The translations under genes were made by a program, and so were the position numbers. The notes beneath the pieces are model-generated. The model had not been told where the DNA came from and searched no databases. It saw only the letters and a list, made by a program, of their open reading frames with translations. Positions 37,401-47,200 of a DNA stretch of 64,000 nt are shown here, piece after piece. Every line of letters begins with the position of its first letter. Position 1 is the first letter of the stretch. This DNA is from Bacteroidota bacterium (GTDB taxonomy: Bacteria; Bacteroidota; Bacteroidia; Flavobacteriales; Flavobacteriaceae): NCBI GenBank assembly GCA_027619415.1, contig JAQCFO010000002.1:62001-126000 (forward strand), read 5' to 3'.

Positions 37401-37535
37401 TTTACATTCACTGACTACACGGGTTATGATCCTGAAATTTCAAACGGTGGAAGTCCAGTCCTTGATACAGGAGTGGATAGAGGAACATACCCTTCTCCAA
37501 GTATTATTTCACTTGGTTTAAATCTTAAATTTTAA
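34500..37535 (+). CDS. SusC/RagA-family TonB-dependent outer membrane transporter
   Basis: 1011 residues. A signal peptide (ILFGSFIMVAQ) precedes a carboxypeptidase-like domain (NGSVLDASTDGPLPGVSVVISGSQSGTTTD), the DEVILVGY TonB-box-like segment, a plug domain with PSVLIRGI and TVLKDASTTALYGVRGGNGVI, and a 22-strand-type barrel ending in a terminal aromatic-hydrophobic strand (LGLNLKF). It imports glycan oligomers across the outer membrane with the SusD lid encoded 11 bp downstream. The enzyme set of the operon points to beta-1,3-glucan (laminarin) oligosaccharides. Confidence 0.95.
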   Translation: MKTKFLSLIILFGSFIMVAQDVTLNGSVLDASTDGPLPGVSVVISGSQSGTTTDFNGNFSLKGVSIGDVIQFSYIGYITQEVTIGNPLNLMVYLQEDVESLDEVILVGYSSQKSSNISGSVSVVSSDDVEKLKPLRVEDALQGQAGLNVISSGSPGGKPSVLIRGITSFSGTDPLVVIDGINSSLFDMDAINPANIESLTVLKDASTTALYGVRGGNGVIVITTKSGNKNQETIFSLDTSFGMQHVTKYINVLNASQYAAILNEGSVSSGGPILFSDISNLGVGTDWQKKLFEPAPISTTNFSASGGGDKTTYFLSAGYTSQEGVAAGGDKDFFDVATFTANFSSDISDNLKAIVHTKYSNLQGNGLGGNQIFNALNFDPTVKQMPFEAYGMSSTITQEVINPLAGVSNSYSDNKTDKLIGKIELQYQLMDNFKITSRLGYSSVWQQQKGFTPLQFYGIGHNRTNANIDLTPRTEDDHNRVSETKQNWFNYSYELFGNYDFSLNDEHNFNVFAGFTIGKGTNNGLSGSNVDVPFNSWTYADLSSASGGMEDQSTSSWQSVSRSVSLMGRVEYDFQEKYLASLTVRRDGSTSFGINNKFAIFPSASIGWVTSNEEFFNSSTIDFLKLRASYGTVGNDNASPQFGTISTFPKYTFGQTIYSGSTLLGIPNNDVSWENQTQTNIGVDLRMFDSKLKFTADYFIKTVDDLLFSPTLSLYLGIPSYPVANIGKTETKGYEISLSYGDEITENISFNTTFNFTTAENLVKEINNGDKYIWGSGYGIPYTNLTQFRQGESPGIFWGYKTNGIFQNQADVSNHATQSNAQPGDIRFVDVDGNGIIDAEDRTKIGDPFPDFTLGWNFALTVSDFDLAVFTYASVGNDIFRGYERGLNYTNKFASVLNRWTGEGTSNLEPRYSFVDANNNSRASDRYVEDGSFVKIKNIQFGYNFPETAASKLGLSSLRVYALAKNAFTFTDYTGYDPEISNGGSPVLDTGVDRGTYPSPSIISLGLNLKF

Positions 37536-37546
37536 AAATATATCAC

Positions 37547-39013
37547 ATGAAAAATAAATTTTTTAATAACATTTTAATTGTCATTCTTTCTTTAGGTTTT
37601 TTTAGCTGTGAAGATTACGTTGACTATGAAGCATCTGAAGGATATACTATCGTTGCAGATGATTATTTTAAAACTTCTGCTGATTATGAAGCAGCTTTGA
37701 TTGGAACTTACGACGTTCTTCAATGGAATATTTATAGTATAATGATTGGAGATATAGCTTCTGACAACTCATTATGCGGTGGAGAAAGTGCTACTGATGT
37801 TGTTGGATTACAAAAAATCGATGACATGATTCATGATCCAGTTAACGATCAATTAACTTCAACTTGGAAATGGATGTATGAAGGCATTAATAGAGCTAAC
37901 TACTTAGTTGAAAATAAAGATAAAATGCAGTTTTCTAGAAAAGCTGAGCTTTATGGAGAAGTAGAATTTTTAAGAGCTTATTTTTATTTTGAACTAGTTA
38001 AAATTTTTGGTGATGTTCCGTTATTTACTACATCAAGATTAACTGCAGGAGATTCTGCTACTTTATCAAGATCTCCAAAAGCAGATGTTTATTCTCAAAT
38101 TGAGAAAGATTTACAAGCAGCTATAGCTGTACTCCCAGCTTCAAAAAGTACAGATGGTAGAGCTACTTCTTTTACTGCTCATGCTTTACTTGGTAAAGTT
38201 TATCTATATCAAAATAAATTTGATGAGGCAGCTAATATTTTAGAGCCTTTGATTGGACTTTACACGCTTCCTGATAATCCGCAAGATGTGTTTTTAACAT
38301 CGGGTGAAAATGGACCTGAGGCTGTTTTTGAAGTGCAACATTCTAAAAATTCTAACTGGTGGGATTGGGGATTTCCTCAAGGATCTGAAGGAAGTTTTGG
38401 TATTATTCACCACGGAATTAGAGGATATAACGGTACGGTTTACGCTGCAGGATGGAGTTTTAACCTTCCTTCCAAAGATCTTTTTGATGCTTATGCTAAT
38501 GGAGACAAAAGAAAGAAAACAGCCGTATTAGATATAGTTGCTTGGGCAGCTGAAACTGGAGCAGAATATACATCTGCGTATGAACACACAGGATATTATA
38601 ATCATAAATATATTCCAAGAGCTGGTTCGAGTGCTGCTCAACAAGAATTGAATTATGAAAATAATTATAGAGCGATTCGATATGCGGATGTTCTATTAAT
38701 GGCTGCTGAAGCTAATAACAGAAAATCGAATTCAGAGGATACTAAAGCTCAAAATTATTTAAATCAAGTTAGAGCTAGAGCATTTGGAGATGATTCAAAA
38801 GCTTCTTCTTCCACAGGAACTGCTTTAACTAGTGAAATTTGGGAAGAAAGAAGATTAGAGCTAGCTATGGAAGGTCACAGATTTTTTGATTTAGTAAGAA
38901 CAGGAGAAGCTTCTACTAAAATATCAGGCTTTGTTGCTGGAAAGCATGAAGTATTTCCAATTCCTCAAACAGAAATTGATATTTCTGGGTTAATTCAAAA
39001 TTCAGGATACTAA
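37547..39013 (+). CDS. SusD/RagB-family glycan-binding lipoprotein
   Basis: 488 residues. The lipoprotein signal ends GFFSC, followed by EDY, an acidic sequence of the type used to send lipoproteins to the cell surface. SusD features: DDYFKTSADYEAALIGTYDVL at the start, the helical repeat region INRANYLVENK and FLRAYFYFELVKIFGDVPLF, and at the end RADVLLMAAEA-like (RYADVLLMAAEANN) and WEERRLELAMEGHRFFDLVRTG. It forms the lid of the SusC channel and captures the glycan. Directly after susC. Confidence 0.95.
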   Translation: MKNKFFNNILIVILSLGFFSCEDYVDYEASEGYTIVADDYFKTSADYEAALIGTYDVLQWNIYSIMIGDIASDNSLCGGESATDVVGLQKIDDMIHDPVNDQLTSTWKWMYEGINRANYLVENKDKMQFSRKAELYGEVEFLRAYFYFELVKIFGDVPLFTTSRLTAGDSATLSRSPKADVYSQIEKDLQAAIAVLPASKSTDGRATSFTAHALLGKVYLYQNKFDEAANILEPLIGLYTLPDNPQDVFLTSGENGPEAVFEVQHSKNSNWWDWGFPQGSEGSFGIIHHGIRGYNGTVYAAGWSFNLPSKDLFDAYANGDKRKKTAVLDIVAWAAETGAEYTSAYEHTGYYNHKYIPRAGSSAAQQELNYENNYRAIRYADVLLMAAEANNRKSNSEDTKAQNYLNQVRARAFGDDSKASSSTGTALTSEIWEERRLELAMEGHRFFDLVRTGEASTKISGFVAGKHEVFPIPQTEIDISGLIQNSGY

Positions 39014-39030
39014 TTTTATAAATAAATAAT

Positions 39031-41568
39031 ATGAAAAAAATAAATAAAATATTTACATTTTTTTTCTTGATCACAGCCTTTATTGGTTGTCAAGAGGATT
39101 TTTTGGAGGAAGTTGATTTTGTAATCGAAGCTCCTGCAAACGTTACTGCTAATTTTGTAATTACTCAAGATAATACAGGTTTAGTAACCATTACTCCTCA
39201 AGCAGAAGGAGCTACTAGTTTTGTCATTAATTCTTTTGGTGATGGCTCTTCAGATGCAGCTAATGATATTATGCCTGGCACAAGTGTTAGTCATACTTAT
39301 ACTGAAGGCACATTTGATGTTAGTTTAACGGCCAATGGACTTAATGGATTAAAGACATCTGCTACTGTGCCATTAACAGTTTCTTTCAGAGCACCAGAAA
39401 ATTTAACTTTAATACTAGCACCTGAAGCATTAACTCTTACGGTTTCAGCTAAAGCTGATTTTGCAACTTATTTTCACGTATACTTTGGAATAGAAGGAGA
39501 AGATCCTGTTGAGTTAGCTGTTGATGGATCGGTAAATTATACTTATCCAACTGGAGGTGATTATGATGTAAAAGTTATTGCTTTTAGTGGTGGCTCTGCT
39601 ACAACTGAAAAAACAGAAACGGTAACTATGTTTACAGAAACCTTATTGCCTGTAGACTTTGAGAGTTTTGACACGAATGTTTTTATAAGTTTTGGAGGAA
39701 CAAGTAATAGTGTTATCGACAATCCTGATTCATCTGGAAATTCATCAGCTAAAGTTGGAAAAGTTGTTAAAGGAGCTGGAGAAACTTGGGCAGGAAATGT
39801 CATTACAACTACTAATCCAATAAAAGATTTATCTATAAAAAATCAAATTAAAGTTAAGGTTTGGTCTCCTAGAGCCGGAGGAACTATGACGATGAAACTA
39901 GAAAACATCGATGATGCCGCTGTAAACAGCGGAGAAATTTCAGCAACTTTATCTGGAAATAAAGGTTGGGAAGAGGTTATTTTTGATATGAGTGCTATTG
40001 ATTCATCTAAAGAATATAGAAAAATAGTTTGGTTCTTTGATTTAGGAACTATGGGTGAAGGTGGTGATGACTGGACTTTTTATGTTGATGATTTTTCACA
40101 AGATGCAAAAGTTACAGAACCTTTAACAGCAGCTCCTAAACCACTTGCTCATCCAGACAATGTAGTTTCAATTTTTAGTAACCAGTATACTAATGTAAAT
40201 GTGTCTGAGTGGAATCCTAATTGGGGTCAATCAACAACATTAGAAACTGTCAAAATTGAGGGTAATGAAACTCTTTTATATCAAAACTTAAATTATTCAG
40301 GTTTGGTAACTAACTACGATCCTGGCACAGCTCTTACAGGTAAAACTTATGTTCATTTTGATTATTGGACAGTAGACGCAACCAAGCTAGGCTTAAAATT
40401 AGTTAATACAGCTTATGGTGATGGAGATCCTAAAAAAGAAGCGCTTGTTTCTGTTGATGCTATTACAAAAGGGGAGTGGGTAAGTGTAGATATTCCACTT
40501 TCTGACTACACAAATGACACTGCTAAGTTCATGCAGTTAGTTTGGGATGGTAGTGCCTCAAAAATTTGGATAGATAATCTATATTTCTATAACTTACCAT
40601 CAGATGCTCCTGCTGCTGCTGCTGCTGCACCTTCGGTTGCTTCAGATGACGTTATTTCTATTTATAGCGATAGTTATACTAATGAAAATGTGTCTGAGTG
40701 GAATCCTGACTGGGGTCAATCAACAACACTAGAAACGGTAACTATTGACGGGAATAATATTTTAAAGTATTCTAATTTAAATTATTCAGGTTTAGTTACT
40801 AATTACGATCCTGGTACAGATATCAGTTCTATGAACTATGTTCATTTTGATTATTGGACTAAGGATGCTACAAAACTTGGTTTAAAGCTAGTCAACACTG
40901 CTCATGCAAATAATGATGAAGGAAAAAAAGAAGCGCTTGTTTTTGCACCTGCAATAGTTAAGGGTGGTTGGGTAAGTGTAGATATCCCGCTTTCTGATTA
41001 TACTAACGACACTGCTAAGTTCATGCAATTAGTTTGGGATGGTAATGGTACGGTTTACATAGACAATTTATACTTCTATGAGAACAAACCAACTGTAGCT
41101 CCTGCAGCACCATCAGCTGCTGCTTCTGATGTTACTTCAATTTTTAGTGATAGTTATACTAATGAAAATGTGTCTGAGTGGAATCCTGACTGGGGTCAAT
41201 CAACAACACTAGAAACAGTAACTATTGATGGGAATAGTATATTAAAGTATTCTAATTTAAATTATTCAGGTTTAGTTACTAATTACGATCCTGGAACAGA
41301 TATTTCTACTAAGACTCACGTTCATTTTGATTATTGGACGCCAAATTCATCAAAACTTGGTTTAAAGCTAGTTAACACTGCTCATGCAGATAATGATGAA
41401 GGGAAAAAAGAAGCGCTTGTTTTGGTTAGTTCTGTTAACAAAGGTGGTTGGGTAAGTGTAGATATCCCGCTTTCTGATTATACTAACGACACTGCTAAGT
41501 TCATGCAATTAGTTTGGGATGGTAATGGTACGGTTTACATAGACAATTTATATTTTGTTAAAAAATAA
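39031..41568 (+). CDS. Multimodular surface glycan-binding lipoprotein (PKD plus tandem binding modules)
   Basis: 845 residues. The lipoprotein signal ends FIGC followed by QEDF, fitting surface export. Two PKD-like Ig domains (about 30-115 and 116-200) lead to a beta-sandwich module (about 205-365) and then three tandem modules of about 145 residues (378-521, 541-683, 701-845). Each module carries SEWNPxWGQST, YSGLVTNYDPGT, a conserved FDYWT, LGLKLVNTA and VSVDIPLSDYTNDTAKFMQL, ending in IDNLYF. No catalytic motif is visible. The place after susD and the repeated aromatic-rich modules point to a surface glucan-binding protein that concentrates laminarin; this is inference. Similar modules occur attached to GH16 enzymes in flavobacteria. 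Confidence 0.78.
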   Translation: MKKINKIFTFFFLITAFIGCQEDFLEEVDFVIEAPANVTANFVITQDNTGLVTITPQAEGATSFVINSFGDGSSDAANDIMPGTSVSHTYTEGTFDVSLTANGLNGLKTSATVPLTVSFRAPENLTLILAPEALTLTVSAKADFATYFHVYFGIEGEDPVELAVDGSVNYTYPTGGDYDVKVIAFSGGSATTEKTETVTMFTETLLPVDFESFDTNVFISFGGTSNSVIDNPDSSGNSSAKVGKVVKGAGETWAGNVITTTNPIKDLSIKNQIKVKVWSPRAGGTMTMKLENIDDAAVNSGEISATLSGNKGWEEVIFDMSAIDSSKEYRKIVWFFDLGTMGEGGDDWTFYVDDFSQDAKVTEPLTAAPKPLAHPDNVVSIFSNQYTNVNVSEWNPNWGQSTTLETVKIEGNETLLYQNLNYSGLVTNYDPGTALTGKTYVHFDYWTVDATKLGLKLVNTAYGDGDPKKEALVSVDAITKGEWVSVDIPLSDYTNDTAKFMQLVWDGSASKIWIDNLYFYNLPSDAPAAAAAAPSVASDDVISIYSDSYTNENVSEWNPDWGQSTTLETVTIDGNNILKYSNLNYSGLVTNYDPGTDISSMNYVHFDYWTKDATKLGLKLVNTAHANNDEGKKEALVFAPAIVKGGWVSVDIPLSDYTNDTAKFMQLVWDGNGTVYIDNLYFYENKPTVAPAAPSAAASDVTSIFSDSYTNENVSEWNPDWGQSTTLETVTIDGNSILKYSNLNYSGLVTNYDPGTDISTKTHVHFDYWTPNSSKLGLKLVNTAHADNDEGKKEALVLVSSVNKGGWVSVDIPLSDYTNDTAKFMQLVWDGNGTVYIDNLYFVKK
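40162..41565 (+). repeat. Three tandem coding repeats in the glycan-binding protein
   Basis: Repeats start at 40162, 40651 and 41131 (periods 489 and 480 bp). Copies 2 and 3 are nearly identical in DNA over long blocks: 40669-40736 equals 41149-41216, and 40963-41072 equals 41443-41552. Copy 1 is more divergent. The linker between copies 1 and 2 contains a run of six TGC/GCT units (about 40611-40628) encoding alanines. The pattern indicates recent duplication or gene conversion of the last module. Confidence 0.93.
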
Positions 41569-41589
41569 AAACATTAAAATTAAAAAATT

Positions 41590-42468
41590 ATGAAAAAAAT
41601 AAAATTTTTATTTAAATCAGTTTTCATTTTAGCTACTCTTACTCTAGTAAGTTGTGAAGAAGAAAACTATGAATTTGGTGCTATAGTTGCTCCATCTAGT
41701 GTTAACATTACTGCTGAAATAGTAGGTGTTGATGAGGCTAACCCTAATGGAGATGGAAGCGGAACAGTTCACTTTAATGTAAGTGCAGATAACGCATTAA
41801 ATTATAAGCTGTTATTTGATGGGACTGAAACAATGGTGCCTTCAGGACAACACACAATGAATTTTAGTGTTACAGGTACTCATATTTATGTTGTAACTGC
41901 TGTTGCAATCGGAACAGGTGGGACTACTTCGATGAAATCTATTGCTGTAAAGGTTTTCGCGAATTATTCGCCTCAACCAGAATTTTTAACTAACCTTACT
42001 AGTAATTCTTCAAGAACATGGAGGTTAAATACAGATGTTGGTGGACATGTTGGAGTTGGACCTGCAGATTCAACCTCTCCAATTTGGTATTCCGCAGATC
42101 CAAATAGTAGAGCAAGTTATGGATCAGATGATGATACTTGGACATTTAGTTTAACAGGAAAAGGATATACTCATACAACAAACGGAGGATGTGCTGTGAA
42201 ATTCGAATATGCAGGTGATGTTGGTGGTACTGATGACCCAGTAGATAATACTCACTCAAATTTCCCTGTTGAAAATTACTCTGGAACATGGAATGTTGCA
42301 GCTCCTGGAGGAGTAGAAGTATTAACATTTTCTGGAATTGGTCATGTAGCATTGTATACTGGAACACATGACTATACGATTGTATTTCCAACTAGTAATA
42401 CCATGGAACTTACTACTACTGATGATTTAGGTAGAAAATGGTATTTCAAACTAATAGCAGTTGATTAA
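41590..42468 (+). CDS. Surface glycan-binding lipoprotein sharing modules with the GH16 laminarinase
   Basis: 292 residues. The lipoprotein signal ends LVSC followed by EEEN, an acidic surface-export type sequence. Residues about 32-120 form a PKD-like domain with NPNGDGSGTVHF. Residues about 128-292 form a beta-rich module beginning SSRTWRLN and ending DDLGRKWYFKLIAVD. The same two modules in the same order make up the N-terminal half of the GH16 protein encoded next. No catalytic residues are seen. It probably binds glucan at the surface. A terminator-like hairpin follows the gene. Confidence 0.72.
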   Translation: MKKIKFLFKSVFILATLTLVSCEEENYEFGAIVAPSSVNITAEIVGVDEANPNGDGSGTVHFNVSADNALNYKLLFDGTETMVPSGQHTMNFSVTGTHIYVVTAVAIGTGGTTSMKSIAVKVFANYSPQPEFLTNLTSNSSRTWRLNTDVGGHVGVGPADSTSPIWYSADPNSRASYGSDDDTWTFSLTGKGYTHTTNGGCAVKFEYAGDVGGTDDPVDNTHSNFPVENYSGTWNVAAPGGVEVLTFSGIGHVALYTGTHDYTIVFPTSNTMELTTTDDLGRKWYFKLIAVD

Positions 42469-42491
42469 TTAATTTTTGTTTAATTCTTTTT

Positions 42492-42528
42492 AAAAAACTG
42501 AAAGCGTCTTATACACTTTCAGTTTTTT
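42492..42528 (+). terminator. Terminator-like hairpin inside the PUL
   Basis: A 13-bp inverted repeat: 42492-42504 (A-rich, then ACTGAAAG) pairs with 42516-42528 (CTTTCAGT, then T run) around an 11-base loop, with seven T in the 3' arm. It has the form of an intrinsic terminator and separates the transport/binding genes from the GH16 gene at 42589. No -7 box was found between the hairpin and that gene, so partial read-through is likely. Confidence 0.75.
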
Positions 42529-42588
42529 TAAAATGACTATAGACATAACTACTAATTAAGTAAATCAATACTTTACAACTTTATCAAT

Positions 42589-44196
42589 TTGAAACTAGTA
42601 TTAAAATTATTTTTTCTTATAAATATTTTTACTTTCTGCTCTAGTGGAGATTCAGACGGTGGAGATGGATCAGGGCCCGTTGATCCGCCTACTGAAATTA
42701 AGCCATTAAACTTACAATTGACAGCTATTATAGTTGGTTCAGATTCTAATAACCCAAACGGAGATGGTTCAGGAACAGTTAAGTTTACTGCGACTGCAAC
42801 TAATGCTGTTTCGTATAGCTTTAGGTTTGGAACCGGAGATTCTAAAACTAGTACAGGATCTACTGATTACACATATAAAGAAGTTGGAACTAAAACATAC
42901 AATATCAAGGTAATCGCCTACTCTTCTACTAGTCATTATATTAGTGTGGATAAAACAATTACTGTTTATGTTAAACCTGAATCTGAGCAAACTCTTTTAG
43001 AATTATTAGCAGGTAGTTCATCTAAAACCTGGCGAATTAACTCTGCTCAAGATGCTCATTTTTCTAATGGTGTTCAAGATAAGCGATATTCAACTTATTG
43101 GGAAGCTTATGCTTTTTCTAAATCAAATACTGGGTTTTACGATGATGAATATACTTTTAATATTAATGGAACTTATTCTCACAAAACAAACGAAACTGTA
43201 TTTGGAAAGGGCCACCATCTAAATGATGATTTTGGCTATACTTCCCAATCACCAAATGGCGATGGTGATATAGAGAATTATCCACTAAATAATTATCAAA
43301 CAACATTTTCAGCAAAAAAAGAAGATGATCTTGATAAAATTGAATTTGACGATAAAGGTTTTGTTGGTTTTTATGTTGGAGAGCATAGTTATACAATAGA
43401 ATGCCATGATTCAGAAAATATTTATTTAAGAACAGTTGATGACCAGGATATTGCTTGGTATGTATGGCTTACCACTAACACTGTTTCAAGTACTAGTCCT
43501 AGGGATCAATTTTCTAGTTTAGTTTGGTCTGATGAATTTGATTACGAAGGTGCCATTGACTCTGATAAATGGGTTCATGAAGTTGGGGATAGTTGGTATA
43601 ATAATGAAGTTCAATCTTACACAAGTAGATTAGATAATTCTAAAGTGGAAGATGGAAAATTAAAAATCATAGCTAAAAAGGAATCTTATAATGGAAATAA
43701 TTATACTTCCGCTAGAATTATTTCTAATACTAAAAAAGATTTTACTTATGGAAGAGTTGATATAAAGGCGAAAATTCCTGGAAAAAAGGGAGCCTGGCCA
43801 GCGTTATGGCTATTAGGCTCGAATTTCAGAACGGTTACTTGGCCTGCGTGTGGAGAAATAGACATTTTAGAAGCGGCTCAGTCAAATAATTTTAAAGTTC
43901 AATCTACAGTACATCATCCTGATAATTATGGTGCAGGTGATTCTCATATTAGTAATGATTATAATGATATCACTGAATTTTTTCATGTTTATTCACTTGT
44001 TTGGACTAAACAGGCACTAACATTTTATGTTGATGACAAGCCACATCATATAGTTGGAAATTCTTGTGCTCTCCCATTTAATTGGAATCAGTTTATCATT
44101 TTAAACGTTGCCATGGGAGGAACTATGGGAGGCGAAATTGCACCTGATTTTGACAATGATATAATGGAGATTGAATATGTGAGAATTTATCAATAG
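42589..44196 (+). CDS. GH16 endo-beta-1,3-glucanase (laminarinase) lipoprotein
   Basis: 535 residues. The lipoprotein signal ends FTFC followed by SSGDSDGGDGSG, an acidic linker consistent with surface display. A PKD-like domain (about 40-128, with NPNGDGSGTVKF) and a beta-rich module (about 133-295, starting SSKTWRIN) precede the GH16 domain (about 305-535). The catalytic motif is GEIDILEA near residue 421 (nucleophile Glu, Asp, acid/base Glu), with WPALWLLG before it and FYVDDKPHH after. This motif form is that of laminarinases. The start is TTG at 42589; no in-frame ATG would preserve the signal peptide. It would cut laminarin at the cell surface. Confidence 0.9.
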   Translation: MKLVLKLFFLINIFTFCSSGDSDGGDGSGPVDPPTEIKPLNLQLTAIIVGSDSNNPNGDGSGTVKFTATATNAVSYSFRFGTGDSKTSTGSTDYTYKEVGTKTYNIKVIAYSSTSHYISVDKTITVYVKPESEQTLLELLAGSSSKTWRINSAQDAHFSNGVQDKRYSTYWEAYAFSKSNTGFYDDEYTFNINGTYSHKTNETVFGKGHHLNDDFGYTSQSPNGDGDIENYPLNNYQTTFSAKKEDDLDKIEFDDKGFVGFYVGEHSYTIECHDSENIYLRTVDDQDIAWYVWLTTNTVSSTSPRDQFSSLVWSDEFDYEGAIDSDKWVHEVGDSWYNNEVQSYTSRLDNSKVEDGKLKIIAKKESYNGNNYTSARIISNTKKDFTYGRVDIKAKIPGKKGAWPALWLLGSNFRTVTWPACGEIDILEAAQSNNFKVQSTVHHPDNYGAGDSHISNDYNDITEFFHVYSLVWTKQALTFYVDDKPHHIVGNSCALPFNWNQFIILNVAMGGTMGGEIAPDFDNDIMEIEYVRIYQ

Positions 44197-44224
44197 AAGA
44201 ATTGGTTATTTATAAAATTTTAGA

Positions 44225-47200
44225 ATGACTAATAGTAAAATATATTTAGGAAATACAGAAGCTCATCTTTCTAAAAAAGAAGTTAATGGAGAGTTGACAA
44301 CAATACAAGGCGAAGAGTTTTATAAAATTTCTAACGTTGATTCGATGCGTCCTTTTTTTATGAGCATTGTAAGTAATTCTAACCATTGGATGTTTATATC
44401 AAGCACAGGAAGTTTGTCGGCAGGAAGAAAGAATAGTGATTCAGCTTTATTTCCTTATTATACTGACGATAAAATTACGGAATCTGAAGAAGTTACAGGT
44501 AGCAAAACCTTATTACTTGTTTCAAAAAGTGACAAAACATTTCTTTGGGAGCCTTTTTCTAGAAAACTTAGTAGTATATATAAATTAACACGAAACCTTT
44601 ATAAAAACTCAATAGGTAATAAAATAATTTTTGAAGAAATTAATCACGATTTAGAATTGAAATTTTCTTATCAATGGAATTTAAGTGATAAGTATGGCTT
44701 TGTTAGAAAATCGAATATAACGAATAATGGATCATCAGATGTTGAGTTAGGTTTACTGGATGGGATACAAAATATTGTTCCAAGTGGGGTTAATGAAGAA
44801 CTTCAAAATAGATCTAGTAATCTAGTTGATGCTTATAAGAAGTGTGAGCTTGAAACCGACACAGGGCTAGGTGTTTACTCTTTAAGCGCTATTATAGTTG
44901 ATAAGGCTGAACCTAGTGAAGCTTTAAAAGCTAATACTGTATGGTCTTATGGTTTAGAAAATACTAAGTATTTACTTTCTTCTTTACAAATTGAAAATTT
45001 TAGAAGAGGAGAAGAATTAATACAAGAAGAAGACATTAGAGCTGAAAAAGGAGCTTATTTCCTCAACACAACATTAAAACTTCCTAAAAATAAATCAAAA
45101 AATTGGTTTATAGTAGCTAATTTAAATCAAACAGCTTCTGATTTAGTTTATATAAAAGAAATTATTAAAAAGAATTCAAGTGTAGCGGAACATGTTGAAA
45201 ATGACATTCAATACGGATCAAAAAATTTAATAGAAATAGCAGGGTCCTGTGATGGAATTCAAATGTCTTTTGATAAGCTTAGAAATATTCGTCACTTTTC
45301 TAACACCATATTTAATGTAATGCGTGGAGGAATTATTGATAATAATTATCAAATTGAAAAGTCTGATTTTATTCCATACATAGCCAAAGCAAATAAAAAA
45401 GTATATAATGATAATGTTAATACACTAAATACTCTTCCAATCCTATTTTCTTTAGAAAACCTGAAACTTCATTACTTAAATAATGACGACACTGATTTTG
45501 AGCGTTTATGTTTGGAATATTTGCCTTTAAAATTTAGTAGAAGGCATGGAGACCCTAGTCGTCCATGGAATAAATTTTCAATAAATACTAAGAGTGAATA
45601 CGATGGATCTAAAATTTTAGATTACCAAGGGAATTGGAGAGATATATTTCAGAATTGGGAATCATTAGCGCATTCTTATCCAGAATTTATTGATGGGATG
45701 ATTCATAAATTTTTGAATGCTACTACATTTGAGGGTTACAACCCTTATAGAGTTACTAAAGACGGCTTTGACTGGGAAACGGTAGAGCCTGACAATCCTT
45801 GGGCTTATATTGGCTATTGGGGAGATCATCAAATTATTTATCTTCTTAAATTTTTAGAATTTATTGAAGATTATTACCCTAGTAGACTGTTAAATTACTT
45901 TTCGAAAAATGTATTTGTATATGCTAATGTTCCTTATAAAATAAAAAGTTATGAAGAGATTTTAGTGGATTCTAAAAATACTATTGATTTTGATCACGAA
46001 AACGAAAAGAAAATTCAAAATAATAGGAAAGAAATAGGAGTAGATGGAGCTCTTTTAAAGGATCCTGGCAATAATATTTATAAAGTAAATTTTATTGAAA
46101 AGATTTTAGCTACTGTTTTATCAAAACTTTCAAACTTTATTCCTGAAGGAGGTATATGGATGAATACTCAACGACCTGAGTGGAATGATGCTAATAATGC
46201 GTTAGTAGGAAATGGCGTATCAATGGTAACGCTTTATTATTTAAGAAGGTTTTTAAACTTTTTTGATAAGACTCTTAATAAGAGTAAGATTGATAAGGTC
46301 AGTATCTCTTTAGAATTGTTTAATTTTTATAATGAAATTCACACGGCTTTTCAGGATAATAAACACCTTCTTTCAAAAGACATTTCCGATATTGATCGCA
46401 AAGTCATATTAGATCTTCTTGGAAAGGCAGGAAGTATTTACAGAAATAACATTTATAATGATGGGTTTTCATTAGGTAAGCAAAATTTATCAATAGAAGA
46501 ATTAAAAAGTTTTATTAAAATTTCTTTAGCATTTTTAGATCATTCTATTTTGGCTAATAAAAGAAAGGATAACCTATACCACGCTTACAATTTAATGTCA
46601 CTACAAGAAAATGGTAAGGTAATTATTTCAAGTTTACCAGAAATGTTAGAAGGTCAAGTAGCGATATTAAGCTCAGGATACCTATCAGCAAGCGAAAGTT
46701 TAAAAGTGTTGGATAGTTTAAAGCAAAGTAAATTATTTAGAAAAGATCAATCTAGCTACACCTTATACCCTAATAAAGATTTAGGTCGCTTTATTGACAA
46801 AAATAATATTGTTAAAGAGAATGTTCTAAAGTCAACTTTATTACAAAAGTTAATTGAAGATGGTAATACTCAAATTATTAATAAAGATTTATTGGGTGGA
46901 TACCATTTTAATGGAAATTTCAATAACGCAAACTGTTTAATGAAAGCTTTAAAAAGGCTTCCTGATCATTATAATAGTCTTGTAAAAAATGAGATGTCAA
47001 AAATTCTTCAAATTTTTGAGCAAGTGTTTGATCATAAATCCTTCACAGGAAGATCAGGAACGTTTTTTGGATATGAAGGTTTGGGATCTATTTATTGGCA
47101 TATGGTTTCAAAGCTTTTATTAGCAGTACTTGAAGTCATCAAATCAGCTATTCAGCAAAATGAAGATAAAGCAATAGTTAATAAGTTAATTGATCATTAT

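Noticed and set aside
38304-38531. Plus-strand open frame inside susD
   Set aside because: Out-of-frame shadow of the susD coding sequence.
39031-41568. Tandem repeats as a CRISPR or non-coding satellite
   Set aside because: The repeats are in frame, about 480 bp long, and encode conserved protein modules.
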